A stretch of 64,000 nucleotides of DNA from Actinomycetota bacterium (GCA_018831265.1 JAHJCO010000028.1:1-64000), one strand, 5' to 3'; positions 49,840-59,181 are shown, numbered from the stretch's first letter. Notes: generated by a model not told the origin, from the sequence alone. Translations and numbers: made by a program.

Positions 49840-49870
49840 GCCGGCTCCTTTACCGCGCCGCCCGGCTGAA

Positions 49871-50656
49871 TCAGCCGAAGCGCCCCGTTATGTATCGCTC
49901 CGTCCTCTCGTCCGAGGGGTTGGTGAAGATCGTGTTGGTATCCCCGTATTCTACCAGTCTGCCAGGGTCGCCCTGGACCTGGACCAGGAGGAAGGCCGTG
50001 AAGTCCGAGACCCTGGCGGCCTGCTGCATGTTGTGGGTGACGATGACCATGGTGAAGTTCTTCTTGAGGTCCGCCATCAGATCCTCGATGAGCTGGGTGG
50101 CCACCGGGTCGATGGCCGAGCAGGGCTCGTCGAACAGTATGACCTCCGGCTCGACCGCGATCACCCTGGCGATGCAGAGCCTCTGCTGCTGCCCGCCGGA
50201 CAGGTTCTGCCCGGACTCCTGCAGGTTGGCCTTGACCTCGTCCCACAGGGCCGCCTTCTTGAGGCTGTCCTCCACTATGCCGTCGAGCCTCTGCTTGTCC
50301 TTTATGCCCAGCAGCCTGGGCCCGTAGGCGACGTTCTCGTAGATGCTCTTGGGAAAGGGGTTCGGCCTCTGGAAGACCATGCCCACGCGCCTGCGAAGCC
50401 CGATGACGTCGTACCCGGGCGTGTACATGTTCTCGGCGTCCAGGATCACCTCGCCCTCGACCCTGCAGCCCTGGATGAGGTCGTTCATGCGGTTCAGGCA
50501 ACGGACCAGCGTGCTCTTGCCGCACCCGCTCGGGCCTATGAGGGCCGTGATGCGCTGGGACGGTATGTCCAGCGAGATGTCCTCGATGGCCTTGAAGTCG
50601 CCGTAGAACATGGAGAGGTTCTTTATCTCCATCTTGTTTTCGGTCAAGTCATTCAT
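49871..50656 (-). CDS. pstB: PstB phosphate ABC-transporter ATPase
   Basis: A 261-residue ABC ATPase. Walker [11 protein letters not shown]-loop, signature [14 protein letters not shown], Walker [15 protein letters not shown]-loop VTHNMQQ. It powers phosphate import. Start ATG 50656; gap to pstA is 19 bp. Confidence 0.94.
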   Translation of the reverse strand: MNDLTENKMEIKNLSMFYGDFKAIEDISLDIPSQRITALIGPSGCGKSTLVRCLNRMNDLIQGCRVEGEVILDAENMYTPGYDVIGLRRRVGMVFQRPNPFPKSIYENVAYGPRLLGIKDKQRLDGIVEDSLKKAALWDEVKANLQESGQNLSGGQQQRLCIARVIAVEPEVILFDEPCSAIDPVATQLIEDLMADLKKNFTMVIVTHNMQQAARVSDFTAFLLVQVQGDPGRLVEYGDTNTIFTNPSDERTERYITGRFG

Positions 50657-50675
50657 CTCGGTGTCAACTCCATTA

Positions 50676-51527
50676 TCACTTCTGCTGGTAGCGCTTCCCG
50701 AGGTATCTCGCCAGGAAATACACGGCGAGGACCATTATCAGGAGCAGGGCCGCGCCCCCGTCCACAATCCTCCGGTAATCGTTGACCAGCGCCTCGGACT
50801 GGGCGTACCAGATGTAGCCGGCCAGCGGCGCCGCGGTGTCCAGGGGGTTCAGCGGGATGTTCCGTACGAACAACCCCGTCGTATAGATGATGGCCGCGGA
50901 CTCGCCCATTATCCTCCCGATGGGCAGGATGGTCGCCGTCATGATACCGGGCATGGCGGTGGGCAGCACCACCTTCCTGATCGTGGTCCACTTGCTGGCC
51001 CCCAGGCTCATGGAGGCCTCTCGATACGTGTTGGGCACCAGCCTTATCGCCTCCTCTGTCCCCCGCAGCAGGATGGGCAGGTTGAGGATGGCGAGGGTGC
51101 AGGCACCCGCGAGCAGGCACATGCCCCACCGGAAGTAGATGACGAACAGGGTCATGCCAAAGAGGCCGAACACGATGGAGGGAAGGGTGGAGAGGCTGTC
51201 CAGGCAGAAACGGATCGAGCCGCTCACGCGCCCCCTCCTGGCGAACTCCGACATGTATATCGCCGCGCCGATGGAGATCGGCAGCGAGATCGCGATGGTC
51301 AGCACCACAAGGTACAGGGTCGAGACTATCATCGGGAGTATTCCGCCCCCGGCCTTCATCGCCTCGGGCTTCCCCAGGAAGAACTTCGGGTTCAGCGCCG
51401 TGAGGAGCCCGCGGGCCAGTATCTCCACGATGATAAACAGCAGCAACGCCACGGTCGCCATGCCCAGCACCCAGAACACCCCGGCCGCTATGCGGTCCGA
51501 CCTGCGCCCGTCCTTCCCCGCACTCAA
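50676..51527 (-). CDS. pstA: PstA phosphate permease
   Basis: A 283-residue permease with about six transmembrane helices and the EAA coupling loop ([21 protein letters not shown]). Start is TTG 51527, forming a TTGA overlap with the pstC stop. No other start fits. Confidence 0.92.
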   Translation of the reverse strand: MSAGKDGRRSDRIAAGVFWVLGMATVALLLFIIVEILARGLLTALNPKFFLGKPEAMKAGGGILPMIVSTLYLVVLTIAISLPISIGAAIYMSEFARRGRVSGSIRFCLDSLSTLPSIVFGLFGMTLFVIYFRWGMCLLAGACTLAILNLPILLRGTEEAIRLVPNTYREASMSLGASKWTTIRKVVLPTAMPGIMTATILPIGRIMGESAAIIYTTGLFVRNIPLNPLDTAAPLAGYIWYAQSEALVNDYRRIVDGGAALLLIMVLAVYFLARYLGKRYQQK

Positions 51528-52429
51528 TGCTTTCTCTCCCTCGATATCAGCCTTATGGACACGATCAGTACCATCGCCAGTATCAGCAGGACCAGCGCCT
51601 GGGCGAACAGCGCGCTGCGGAAGACCCCTGTGGCCTCTCCCATGTCGGTGATGATCCGTGAGGTCAGGGTGCTGGTGCGCTGCAGCGGCGAGAAGGTGAG
51701 CTGGCGCGCGTTGCCGATGACCATCTGCACCGCCATGGTCTCGCCTATGGCCCTGCCCATCCCCAGTATCACCGCGATGAGGAGGCCCTCACGGGCGGCC
51801 GGGATGAGTACCCTGTAGACCGTCTGCCACCGGGTCGCTCCCATGGCCACCGAAGCCTCCTGCAGCTCGGGCGGTAGCGACCTGAGCGTCTCGGCGCTGA
51901 GCGTGGTGATGGTCGGGAGCGCCATCACCACGAGGACCAGCGAGGCAGCCAGCATCCCGTACCCCGACGAGCCGGTCAGCCGCGCGATGAACGGCACCAG
52001 CAGCGTCAGGCCGAACCAGCCGATGATGACCGACGGTATCCCCGCCAGTAGCTCTATCCCCCTGCGGACCACCTGCGCGATCGATGGAGGGGCGAACTGG
52101 TCGATGAATACCGCGGCCCCGATCCCGAGCGGGGCACCGATGAGCATCGCGCTGAGCGTTGTCATGATGGTGCCGTTTATGAAGGCGAGCATCCCGTAGC
52201 TGCCGGCCTCCGGGTTCGATACGTTCGGCGACCAGTCGGCCGACAGGAAGAGGTTCCTCACCCCCAGCTGACGTATCGCCGGCAGGCTCTCGCGCAGGAT
52301 GAACAGGAAGATGAGCATGATGGCGAGCACGGAGAGGGAGGCGCAGGCGAACATAAGGTACTTGACGTTGCGCTCCCTGGCGTTCAGCGCCCCCAGCCTG
52401 ATCCCCGCCTGCCGGGCCTGCGCGCTCAT
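51524..52429 (-). CDS. pstC: PstC phosphate permease
   Basis: A 301-residue permease with six helices and an EAA loop (QEASVAMGATRWQTVYRVLIP). Start ATG 52429 is in an ATGA overlap with the pstS stop. A far longer ORF in this frame runs antisense to pstS and is rejected. Confidence 0.92.
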   Translation of the reverse strand: MSAQARQAGIRLGALNARERNVKYLMFACASLSVLAIMLIFLFILRESLPAIRQLGVRNLFLSADWSPNVSNPEAGSYGMLAFINGTIMTTLSAMLIGAPLGIGAAVFIDQFAPPSIAQVVRRGIELLAGIPSVIIGWFGLTLLVPFIARLTGSSGYGMLAASLVLVVMALPTITTLSAETLRSLPPELQEASVAMGATRWQTVYRVLIPAAREGLLIAVILGMGRAIGETMAVQMVIGNARQLTFSPLQRTSTLTSRIITDMGEATGVFRSALFAQALVLLILAMVLIVSIRLISRERKH

Positions 52430-53289
52430 TTTACGGTGACGTCCTTTATCTTGATGTACTCCTGGGACACGATCTCGGTCTGGAACGGGTCGCTGAGCAC
52501 AAAGTCTATGTACCCCTTGACGGCGCCCTCCGGCTCCCCCCTGGTGAACATGTGGAGGTAGCGGGCCATGGGGTACCTGCCCGTGCTGGCGTCGGCGACG
52601 CTGGCCTCGACCCCTCCGTACGTTACGGCCTTGACCTTGTTGTTGACGTAGCCGAAGGAGATGTACCCGATCGCGTTCCGGGTGGTGCCTACTATCTCCC
52701 GGACCACGCCGTTGCTGGCGCACTCGATGGCCGAAGGAGTGGACTCCATGGGGTGCTCCTTCGTGCTGTCCAGGGCCTTCTCGTCGAAGACCTCCCGGGT
52801 CCCGGAGGCCTGGTCGCGCACAACGCAGACCACCTCCTTGTCCGGCCCGCCGACCTTCTTCCAGTTGTCCACCTTGCCGGTGAAGATGGCCTTGACCTGC
52901 TCGTGCGAGAGCTCGTCCACCGGGTTTGAGGGGTTCACCACTATCACTATGATGTCGAACGCTATCCTGTGGTCGACCAGGGTGCCGTTGTTCTCGTCGC
53001 CCTTCAGCTCGCGGGAGCTGTTGCCCACGTCCACGACCTTCTGCATGAGCTGGGCGACGCCCACGCTGGACCCGCCACCCTGGACCTCCACGTTGGCCCG
53101 GGGGTTCAGTGCCATGAACTCGGTGGCGGCCTCCTGTGAGAGCGGAAGGACGGTGGTGGAGCCCGACACCTTCACCGTGCCGGAGTAGCGGCCCTTGCGG
53201 GCGGGGGCTCCACACCCGGCCAGCGTGACAAGAACAGCGAGAGTGGTGAAGACCGCGACCGCTGCGGCGCTCTTGTGACGGGTCCTCAT
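52426..53289 (-). CDS. pstS: PstS phosphate-binding lipoprotein
   Basis: A 287-residue lipoprotein: lipobox LVTLAGC, then the phosphate-binding motifs VSGSTTVLPL and GGGSSVGVAQL, and SSREL. The GTREVFDEKAL segment is typical. Start ATG 53289; a TTG at 53304 is in frame. Promoter has a Pho box 55-85 bp upstream. Confidence 0.92.
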   Translation of the reverse strand: MRTRHKSAAAVAVFTTLAVLVTLAGCGAPARKGRYSGTVKVSGSTTVLPLSQEAATEFMALNPRANVEVQGGGSSVGVAQLMQKVVDVGNSSRELKGDENNGTLVDHRIAFDIIVIVVNPSNPVDELSHEQVKAIFTGKVDNWKKVGGPDKEVVCVVRDQASGTREVFDEKALDSTKEHPMESTPSAIECASNGVVREIVGTTRNAIGYISFGYVNNKVKAVTYGGVEASVADASTGRYPMARYLHMFTRGEPEGAVKGYIDFVLSDPFQTEIVSQEYIKIKDVTVK

Positions 53290-53340
53290 ACCGGTATTTA
53301 ACAACGCGGCCGGTGAAGGCCGGGTAACGGAACGGCAAAC

Positions 53341-53373
53341 AAAAGGCTAAGGATTGTTTAAGATTTGGTTAAG
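53341..53373 (-). promoter_or_regulatory. Pho box upstream of pstS
   Basis: On the minus strand, CTTAACCAAAT, CTTAAACAATC and CTTAGCC are direct repeats at exactly 11-bp spacing (plus-strand TTAAG at 53369, 53358; CTAAG at 53347). This matches the phased direct repeats bound by OmpR-type PhoB/PhoP regulators. PhoB is encoded just upstream. Confidence 0.75.
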
Positions 53374-53384
53374 ACGCCGCTCCG

Positions 53385-54785
53385 CTAGGCGTTGGGCGCC
53401 GCAGGTCCGCCGGAGGTGGGGATGGAAAGGGTGAAGGTGGAACCCTTACCTTCCGCGCTCTCGACCTCAACCGTCCCCCCGTGGAACTCGGCGACGTGCT
53501 TGACGATGGAAAGCCCCAGGCCCGTGCCGCCGGTCTCCCTGGAGCGCGCCCTGTCCACCCGGTAGAAGCGCTCGAAGACGCGCCCGGTGTCCCTGCGGGG
53601 GATGCCGATGCCCGTATCGGAGACCCGGACCGTCACGCCGCCGTCGTCGGCCTCGACCTCCACGTTCACCGAGCCGCCCGGCCTGTTGTACTTGACGGCG
53701 TTATCGACCAGGTTGGCGAACGCCGTCTTGAAGAGCCTGCGGTCTCCCCTGAGAGCCGCGCCTGAGGTATCACCCGACATCGTGAGCGCCACCTGGTGCC
53801 GCTGCGCAAGGTCTTTCTTGTCCTCCATCACCTCCGCGAGCACCGTGCCCACCTCGAACTCCTGCTCGAGATGGGTCACGCCCTCGGTCTCCAGGCGGGA
53901 GACTACCAGCAGGTCGTCTATTATGTCCGACAGCCTCCTGCTCTCCCTGTCCAGGTCGGCGAGGAAACGCTCGGAAGCATCGGGCTCCCTCAGCGCGCCC
54001 GCGAGCAGCGCCTCCACCACCGCGCACAGGTTGGCGACGGGCGTGCGGAGCTCGTGCGACACGTTCGCCACGAAGTCGCGCCGGGTCCTCTCCAGCCTCA
54101 GGCGGGCGGTCACGTCCTCGAGGATGCATACCACGCCGGTCACGTGCCCCTCCCCGTCCCTGATGGGGCTCGCCTGGACGCCCAGGTCCCGCCTGCGGGG
54201 AAGATTGATCCTGACCTCCTCGCTGACCGGCGAGCCGGACCGTGACCTCTCGATGGCCTGATCTATCGCGGGGGTGTGGTGTATCTCGGTGAATGTCCGC
54301 CCACGTGCGAACTCCCGGGTGGTCCCCAGCATCTTCTCGGCTGCGGGGTTGATGTGGTCGATGCGCAGCTCGCGGTTGACTACTATTATACCGGCGCCGG
54401 TGTTATCGAGTATCGCCTCGAGGTGATCGCGCTCCCGCGTAAGCAGCCCATAGTCCTCTCTGACCCGGGTCGCTATCGCGTTGAGGTCGTGCGCGAGGTC
54501 GGTCAGCTCGGCGAGGCGCGGCTGCGGCATGTTCTCCAGGTCGCCCTCGATGACTATCTTCTCCATCGCCCTTCCCAGCTCCCCGAGGTCGGCGGTGAGC
54601 GTCCTCTCGGTCCAGAGGGTCAGGGCCCCGAGCGCCCCGAGCAGGACCGCCACACCGATGAGGATCCCCACAGCCTCACCGGCCCCCGCCCGGAGCACGA
54701 ACACCAGCACCAGGGCTATCGCCAGGAGTATCAACCCGAACGCGATGGCGTAGCGGAACAGCAGGGTCCGCCTGAAACGGCTCAT
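53385..54785 (-). CDS. phoR: PhoR-type phosphate sensor kinase
   Basis: A 466-residue kinase. Two transmembrane helices (about 10-30, 38-57), a HAMP-like segment, a PAS domain (LEAILDNTGAGIIVV), HisKA (VSHELRTPVANL), HATPase (ANLVDNAVKYN, VSDTGIGIP, GGTGLGLSIV). Like other PhoR it has no large sensor domain, relying on PstB/PhoU. ATGA overlap with phoB. Confidence 0.92.
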   Translation of the reverse strand: MSRFRRTLLFRYAIAFGLILLAIALVLVFVLRAGAGEAVGILIGVAVLLGALGALTLWTERTLTADLGELGRAMEKIVIEGDLENMPQPRLAELTDLAHDLNAIATRVREDYGLLTRERDHLEAILDNTGAGIIVVNRELRIDHINPAAEKMLGTTREFARGRTFTEIHHTPAIDQAIERSRSGSPVSEEVRINLPRRRDLGVQASPIRDGEGHVTGVVCILEDVTARLRLERTRRDFVANVSHELRTPVANLCAVVEALLAGALREPDASERFLADLDRESRRLSDIIDDLLVVSRLETEGVTHLEQEFEVGTVLAEVMEDKKDLAQRHQVALTMSGDTSGAALRGDRRLFKTAFANLVDNAVKYNRPGGSVNVEVEADDGGVTVRVSDTGIGIPRRDTGRVFERFYRVDRARSRETGGTGLGLSIVKHVAEFHGGTVEVESAEGKGSTFTLSIPTSGGPAAPNA

Positions 54786-55486
54786 CGGGAGGTCTCCTCC
54801 GGGGGCTCGAGCCTGAAGCCGGCTCCGCGGATAGTAGTGATGAGCTTCGGGTTGGAGGGGTCCTCCTCGATCTTCTTTCGCAGGTGGCGGATGTGGACGT
54901 CGAGCGTCTTGGGCGAGCCGTAGAAGTCCTCCCAGACCTGGGCCAGCAGGAACTCCCTGGTCAGGGCCCGCCCCGGCCGCCGCATGAACGCCAGCAGGAG
55001 GCCGTACTCGGTGGGTGTGAGCCGCACGGGCCGGCCGTCCAGTGATACCTCGTGACGCTCGAGGTCCATGACCAGGGGCCCGCAGCGCAAGGTGCCCTGG
55101 CGCCGCCCGTCCTCCTCGCGGCGCTCCTCCACCCGCCTCAGAAGCGCTCTGATGCGGGTCACCAGCGTGCGCGTGTTGAACGGCTTGGTCACGTAGTCGT
55201 CGGCACCAAGCTCCAACCCCACCACCTCGTCGGTGTCGGAGTCCTTCGCGGTGAGCATCAGTATGGGGACCGCGGAGTCCTGTCTGATGCGCCTGCATAC
55301 CTCGAGACCGTCCATGCCGGGAAGCATCAGATCGAGGAGCACCAGGTCGGCGCCGTACGTGCGGAACCGCTCCAGCCCCTCGGCGCCGTCCAGCACGATG
55401 TCGACGTCGTAACCTTCCTTGCCCAGTGTGTACTTCAGCGCCTCGGCGAGGGCAGCTTCGTCCTCTATAACGAGTATGTTTTTCAT
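54782..55486 (-). CDS. phoB: PhoB/PhoP-type response regulator
   Basis: A 234-residue OmpR-family regulator: receiver with phospho-acceptor Asp about 52 (LLDLMLPGMDG) and KPFN; C-terminal winged helix (VRLTPTEYGLLLAFM, DVHIRHLRKKIEEDP). It probably activates pstSCAB-phoU. The start lacks a Shine-Dalgarno; a -10 CATAAT lies 7 nt upstream, so the mRNA is probably leaderless. Confidence 0.92.
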   Translation of the reverse strand: MKNILVIEDEAALAEALKYTLGKEGYDVDIVLDGAEGLERFRTYGADLVLLDLMLPGMDGLEVCRRIRQDSAVPILMLTAKDSDTDEVVGLELGADDYVTKPFNTRTLVTRIRALLRRVEERREEDGRRQGTLRCGPLVMDLERHEVSLDGRPVRLTPTEYGLLLAFMRRPGRALTREFLLAQVWEDFYGSPKTLDVHIRHLRKKIEEDPSNPKLITTIRGAGFRLEPPEETSR

Positions 55487-55650
55487 ACCGCAATTATGGG
55501 GTCAAACCTGGAATTTTGCATTTTTTGCTTTTCTTGCGTTGGGGGTCAAACCTGGAATTTTGCATTGTCCATCACTTATTCGGTAATTCGGGAATCAGAG
55601 CAAGAACGCAAAATCTCAGGTTTGACCCCGCCCGCCCGAGGTTATATTAT
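55487..55650. repeat. Family F repeats forming divergent promoters of phoB and the DUF35 gene
   Basis: Three family F ends: two in minus orientation (55498-55540, 55541-55565) and one plus (55600-55629). On the minus side GGTTTGACCCC runs into CATAAT (55493-55498), the phoB -10, with ATGCAA 17 bp upstream. On the plus side TTGACC (55622-55627), 17 bp, TATTAT (55645-55650) forms a good promoter for 55734, with the repeat itself providing the -35. Confidence 0.6.
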
Positions 55651-55733
55651 TTGGCGGGCTCGACTGGATAACAGTGTGGCCCGTACGGTCAGAGCATTAA
55701 GTAACCGGTCTGCAAGGCATTGGAGGTGAGCCT

Positions 55734-56198
55734 ATGACGGCGCTGGAGCGCATCGTCACCACGTCGGTTGTGCCACTCGACTTCACGTACAACTACCGCG
55801 TGGGCCCCTACCTGGAGAACTACATCCAGGGGCTGGGGCGTAAGAAGATCCTCGGGTCGAAGTGCCCGGACTGCGGCAAGGTGGTCGTTCCCCCCCGCAA
55901 GGTGTGCGGGTTGTGCAACGCCATCATGGACGCGGAAGGGCTGGTGGAGTGCGGCCCCGAGGGCACGGTGGACAACTTCACGGTAGGTCACGTCGCGGTG
56001 GTGAAGGGCCTGATAGAGAAGCTCGACGTTCCGCAGGTGCTGGCCATGGTCGTGCTGGACGGCGCGTCGGTCCCGCTGCTCGCCGAGCTCAAGGGCGTGG
56101 AGCCGTCCGCGGTCGCCAGGGGCATGAAGGTGAAAGCGGTCTTCAGGGACCCCACCGAGAACGATCTTTCAGACTTGAGCCATTTCGAGCCTGTGTGA
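55734..56198 (+). CDS. DUF35 zinc-ribbon/OB-fold protein
   Basis: A 154-residue DUF35 protein. Zinc ribbon CPDCGKVVVPPRKVCGLC and OB fold (GTVDNFTVGHVAVVKG; ARGMKVKAVFRDP). Start ATG 55734 has GGAGGTGAG upstream. It is the first of four genes in two DUF35/thiolase pairs, and probably pairs with the 56213 thiolase. Confidence 0.87.
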   Translation: MTALERIVTTSVVPLDFTYNYRVGPYLENYIQGLGRKKILGSKCPDCGKVVVPPRKVCGLCNAIMDAEGLVECGPEGTVDNFTVGHVAVVKGLIEKLDVPQVLAMVVLDGASVPLLAELKGVEPSAVARGMKVKAVFRDPTENDLSDLSHFEPV

Positions 56199-56212
56199 CG
56201 GGGGGTGAGGAT

Positions 56213-57316
56213 ATGCAAAGAAAAGTAGCGGTAGTCGCGCAGAAGCAGATAAACAGCGCCGACGTGGGGATGCCCCGCGAGCGCATGCTCTACGAGCTGG
56301 TCAAGAGCCTCTACGAAGAGGTCGGGATCTCGCGCGACGACATTGACACCTTTGTTCTCTGCTCGAACGACTTCAACGCCGGGCACACCATCAGCAACGT
56401 CTTCGAGGACTGCCCGGTCGGAGCCTACATGAAGGACGAGACCAAGGTCGAGGCCGACGGGGTGTGGGCGGCCACATACGCACTGGCCAGGATACTCTCG
56501 GGCCTCTACGAAACGGCACTGGTGGTCGGCAACAGCCAGGGCGGCTCTGTCATGAGACCGTACTTGATGATGGACTACCAGCTCGCGCCGGTCTACGACC
56601 GCCAGCTCGGCCTGCTGAACGAGCTGTCCGCGGCGGGCCTCCAGGCGCACGCGTTCCTGGCGAAGAAGGGCCTCACCCCCGACACCCTGGACGAGATAGC
56701 GGCACGGAACCTGGCCGATGCGGCGAAGAACCCCGACGCCTTCAACGGCAAGGCCGGGGCCTCCGCGGCCGACGTGGCCGCAACGGACATGCTCTACGAG
56801 CCACTCCGTAAGGGTCACTGCTACCCGTTCACCGACGGGGCGTGCGCCCTGCTCATCGCGAGCGAGGAGAAGGCGAAGAAGCTCACGGACAGGCCCGCCT
56901 GGATACGCGGCGTCGGCGATTCCATCGACACCTACTATCCCGAGCGCGACGTCGTGGACGTGAAGTCGGTGAAGCTCGCCGGTGAGAGGGCCGCCGCGAT
57001 GGCCGGCATCGGCCTGAAGGACCTCGACCTGGTAGAGCTGAGCGCCAAGTTCGCCCACCAGGAGCCTATCCTCCTGGAGGGGCTCGGCCTCCCGGCGGAC
57101 GGCGGCGCCGCTTCGGTCAGCCCCTCGGGCGGCGCGTTCGGCGCCTACGCCTTCAACGCCGCGGGCCTGGTGCGCATCGCCGAGTGCTTCAAGCAGCTGA
57201 CCGGTTCGGCCGGCGACACCCAGGTCGAGGGCGCCGGATACGCGCTGGCCCACGGGCAGGACGGCCTGTGCATGCAGCACAACGCGGTGATGATAATGAG
57301 CTCGGAGGAGGGATGA
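56213..57316 (+). CDS. Thiolase-like protein lacking the nucleophilic Cys
   Basis: A 367-residue thiolase-fold protein. Where thiolases have the catalytic CGSG the sequence reads VEADGVWAATYALA, with no Cys. The C-terminal loops VSPSGGAFGAYAFNAAG and ALAHGQDG lack GHP. Relatives such as Ltp2 of sterol side-chain breakdown use this fold with a DUF35 partner as a retro-aldolase rather than a thiolase. Start ATG 56213 (GGGGTGAGG upstream). Confidence 0.82.
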   Translation: MQRKVAVVAQKQINSADVGMPRERMLYELVKSLYEEVGISRDDIDTFVLCSNDFNAGHTISNVFEDCPVGAYMKDETKVEADGVWAATYALARILSGLYETALVVGNSQGGSVMRPYLMMDYQLAPVYDRQLGLLNELSAAGLQAHAFLAKKGLTPDTLDEIAARNLADAAKNPDAFNGKAGASAADVAATDMLYEPLRKGHCYPFTDGACALLIASEEKAKKLTDRPAWIRGVGDSIDTYYPERDVVDVKSVKLAGERAAAMAGIGLKDLDLVELSAKFAHQEPILLEGLGLPADGGAASVSPSGGAFGAYAFNAAGLVRIAECFKQLTGSAGDTQVEGAGYALAHGQDGLCMQHNAVMIMSSEEG

Positions 57317-57318
57317 TT

Positions 57319-58554
57319 ATGAGTAACGTTGCCATAGCCGGGGTCGGCTACACGCCGGTCTTCGTCAGCAAGCGCAAGGACGTCAACATCGCCGAGATGA
57401 TCAGCGAGTCGGTCGCCACGGCGCTCGAGAACACAGGCCTGACGCCGGACGACATTGACGCCGTGACCTTCGGCAACATGCAGACGTTCGAGGGCCTGAA
57501 CATGCCCCACCTCTGGAGCGCCGAGCACATCCTGGCGGTGGACAAGCCCACCATACGCATCTCCACGGGCGGCACGACCGGTATGAGCACCCTGCAGGCC
57601 GCGTACTACTACGTCGCCAGCGGGCTCTACGATATCGTGATGGCCGTTTCCTGGGAGAAGCAGTCGGAGGGCGACAGCCAGGTGGGCCTCGCGGGCATCG
57701 TCATGCCCGAGGCGATGGTGATGGTACAGCACGGGCTCGACCTGTTCGGTGGAGGCGGCCTTAGCGCCATGGGCGGCGGCTCCACGGGAGCGGCCTCGTT
57801 CCAGGCCATGAGCTACCTGCACCACAGCGGTGCCGACCCGGAGCACATAGACAAGATGGCGGCGCTGGAGCGCAGCAACGCGGCGCTCAACCCGTACGCC
57901 CACCTGCGCAAGAAGACGTCCGTTGAGGACATCCAGGCGACGCCGTTCATCGCATGGCCCCTGCGGTTCGGGCACACCTGCCCCACCAGCGACGGGGCCA
58001 CCACCTGCATCGTGATGTCCGAGGAGAAGGTCAGGAAGATGACCGACGGCAACGTGGCCTGGATAACGGGTCTCGGCTCGGCGACCTCGGACCCCTCCAC
58101 CGCCAACTTCCTGGAGGGCCAGCTCACCGACCCGGCGGAGCAGGAGCCCGCCAGGATCGCCTCCGCCAAGGCCTACAAGATGGCGGGGATCAAAGACCCC
58201 TCCAGGGAGCTCGACATGGCCGAGATGTACAACGGGTTCGCCCACCAGTCGCTGATGTGGCTGGAGAAGCTCGGCTGCTGCAAGGAGGGGGAGGCCCACA
58301 AGCTTCTGGACGCCGGCGCGCTGAACATCGACGGAGAGATCCCGACCAACGCCTCGGGGGGCGTCTTCTCGACGAACGCCATCGGGGCTTCGGCCATGAA
58401 CCGTCCCGCCGAGTGCGCCCTCCAGATAATGGGCAAGATCGAGGGAGGCCACAAGATACCCAAGAAGATCCGGAAGGCCGTCTCGCACGGCTGGGGTGGG
58501 ATGTTCCAGTACGTGACGGTGATGGTGCTAGCCGACGAGCCGATGAAGTCATAG
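57319..58554 (+). CDS. Thiolase-like protein lacking the nucleophilic Cys, paralogue
   Basis: A 411-residue thiolase-fold protein. The active-site region is ISTGGTTGMSTLQAAYYYV, with Thr/Gly where the Cys should be, and GHP is replaced (TNASGGVFSTNAIGAS). SHGWGGMFQYVTVM is the last conserved loop. Start is ATG 57319 (GGAGGAGGG 5 nt upstream); ATG 57313, in an ATGA overlap, is the alternative. With 56213 it may form a heteromer. Confidence 0.83.
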   Translation: MSNVAIAGVGYTPVFVSKRKDVNIAEMISESVATALENTGLTPDDIDAVTFGNMQTFEGLNMPHLWSAEHILAVDKPTIRISTGGTTGMSTLQAAYYYVASGLYDIVMAVSWEKQSEGDSQVGLAGIVMPEAMVMVQHGLDLFGGGGLSAMGGGSTGAASFQAMSYLHHSGADPEHIDKMAALERSNAALNPYAHLRKKTSVEDIQATPFIAWPLRFGHTCPTSDGATTCIVMSEEKVRKMTDGNVAWITGLGSATSDPSTANFLEGQLTDPAEQEPARIASAKAYKMAGIKDPSRELDMAEMYNGFAHQSLMWLEKLGCCKEGEAHKLLDAGALNIDGEIPTNASGGVFSTNAIGASAMNRPAECALQIMGKIEGGHKIPKKIRKAVSHGWGGMFQYVTVMVLADEPMKS

Positions 58555-58570
58555 GAAGGAGGTGGGAGAC

Positions 58571-59029
58571 ATGGCGTACAACAAGGACCTGGAAACGCGA
58601 GAGGTGCAGGCCACCTGGGACGTCACTACCTACCAGTACAAGCTGGACGGCCGCGGGGCCAAGGTGCTCGCCGACGGCATGAAGGAGAAGACCATTCGCG
58701 GCATCAAGTGCCCGCAGTGCGGCAGGGTCTACGTGCCCGGCCCCACCTACTGCCGGGTGTGCTACATCGACATAGACGATGTGGTGGACTGCTCGGACGA
58801 GGGCGTGGTCATGAGCTACTGCATCGAGATGGCCGACGTCAGGGGCAATCCCATGGACGAGCACAGGGTCTCGGCCATGATCAAGTTCGACGGCGCGGAC
58901 ACCTGGTTCATAGGGACGGTCCACGGTATCGACCCCATGGACGTGAAGATCGGCATGAAGGTCAAGGCGATCTGGAAGGACGTGACCGAGGGCAACCTCG
59001 GCGACATCCAGCGCTTCGAGCCCGTGTAA
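58571..59029 (+). CDS. DUF35 zinc-ribbon/OB-fold protein
   Basis: A 152-residue DUF35 protein with CPQCGRVYVPGPTYCRVC and an OB fold (VMSYCIEMADVRGN; VKIGMKVKAIW). Start ATG 58571 with AGGAGG 8 nt upstream. It ends the DUF35-thiolase-thiolase-DUF35 operon. Confidence 0.87.
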   Translation: MAYNKDLETREVQATWDVTTYQYKLDGRGAKVLADGMKEKTIRGIKCPQCGRVYVPGPTYCRVCYIDIDDVVDCSDEGVVMSYCIEMADVRGNPMDEHRVSAMIKFDGADTWFIGTVHGIDPMDVKIGMKVKAIWKDVTEGNLGDIQRFEPV

Positions 59030-59072
59030 CGTCACATCCGAACCGAGTGGCAGAACGACCCTTGGACGAACC

Positions 59073-59152
59073 GTGGGGTCGGACGTTTGAATTGCCGTTG
59101 GATCACGTCTATTCAGACAGGGACATAACGCAATTCACTCGTCCGACGCCAC
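59073..59152. repeat. Family A inverted repeat, inverted copy
   Basis: About 80 bp from GTGGGGTCGGACG to CGTCCGACGCCAC. It is the reverse complement of the 27899 copy with about 80 percent identity by eye. Rest of 59030-59181 contains no gene. Confidence 0.75.
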
Positions 59153-59181
59153 TCCATATTTCAGACGGCCACGTCCTTGCA

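Noticed and set aside
52430..53338. 300-codon extension of PstC
   Set aside because: It is antisense-like low-complexity text across pstS, which has a lipobox and phosphate-binding motifs.
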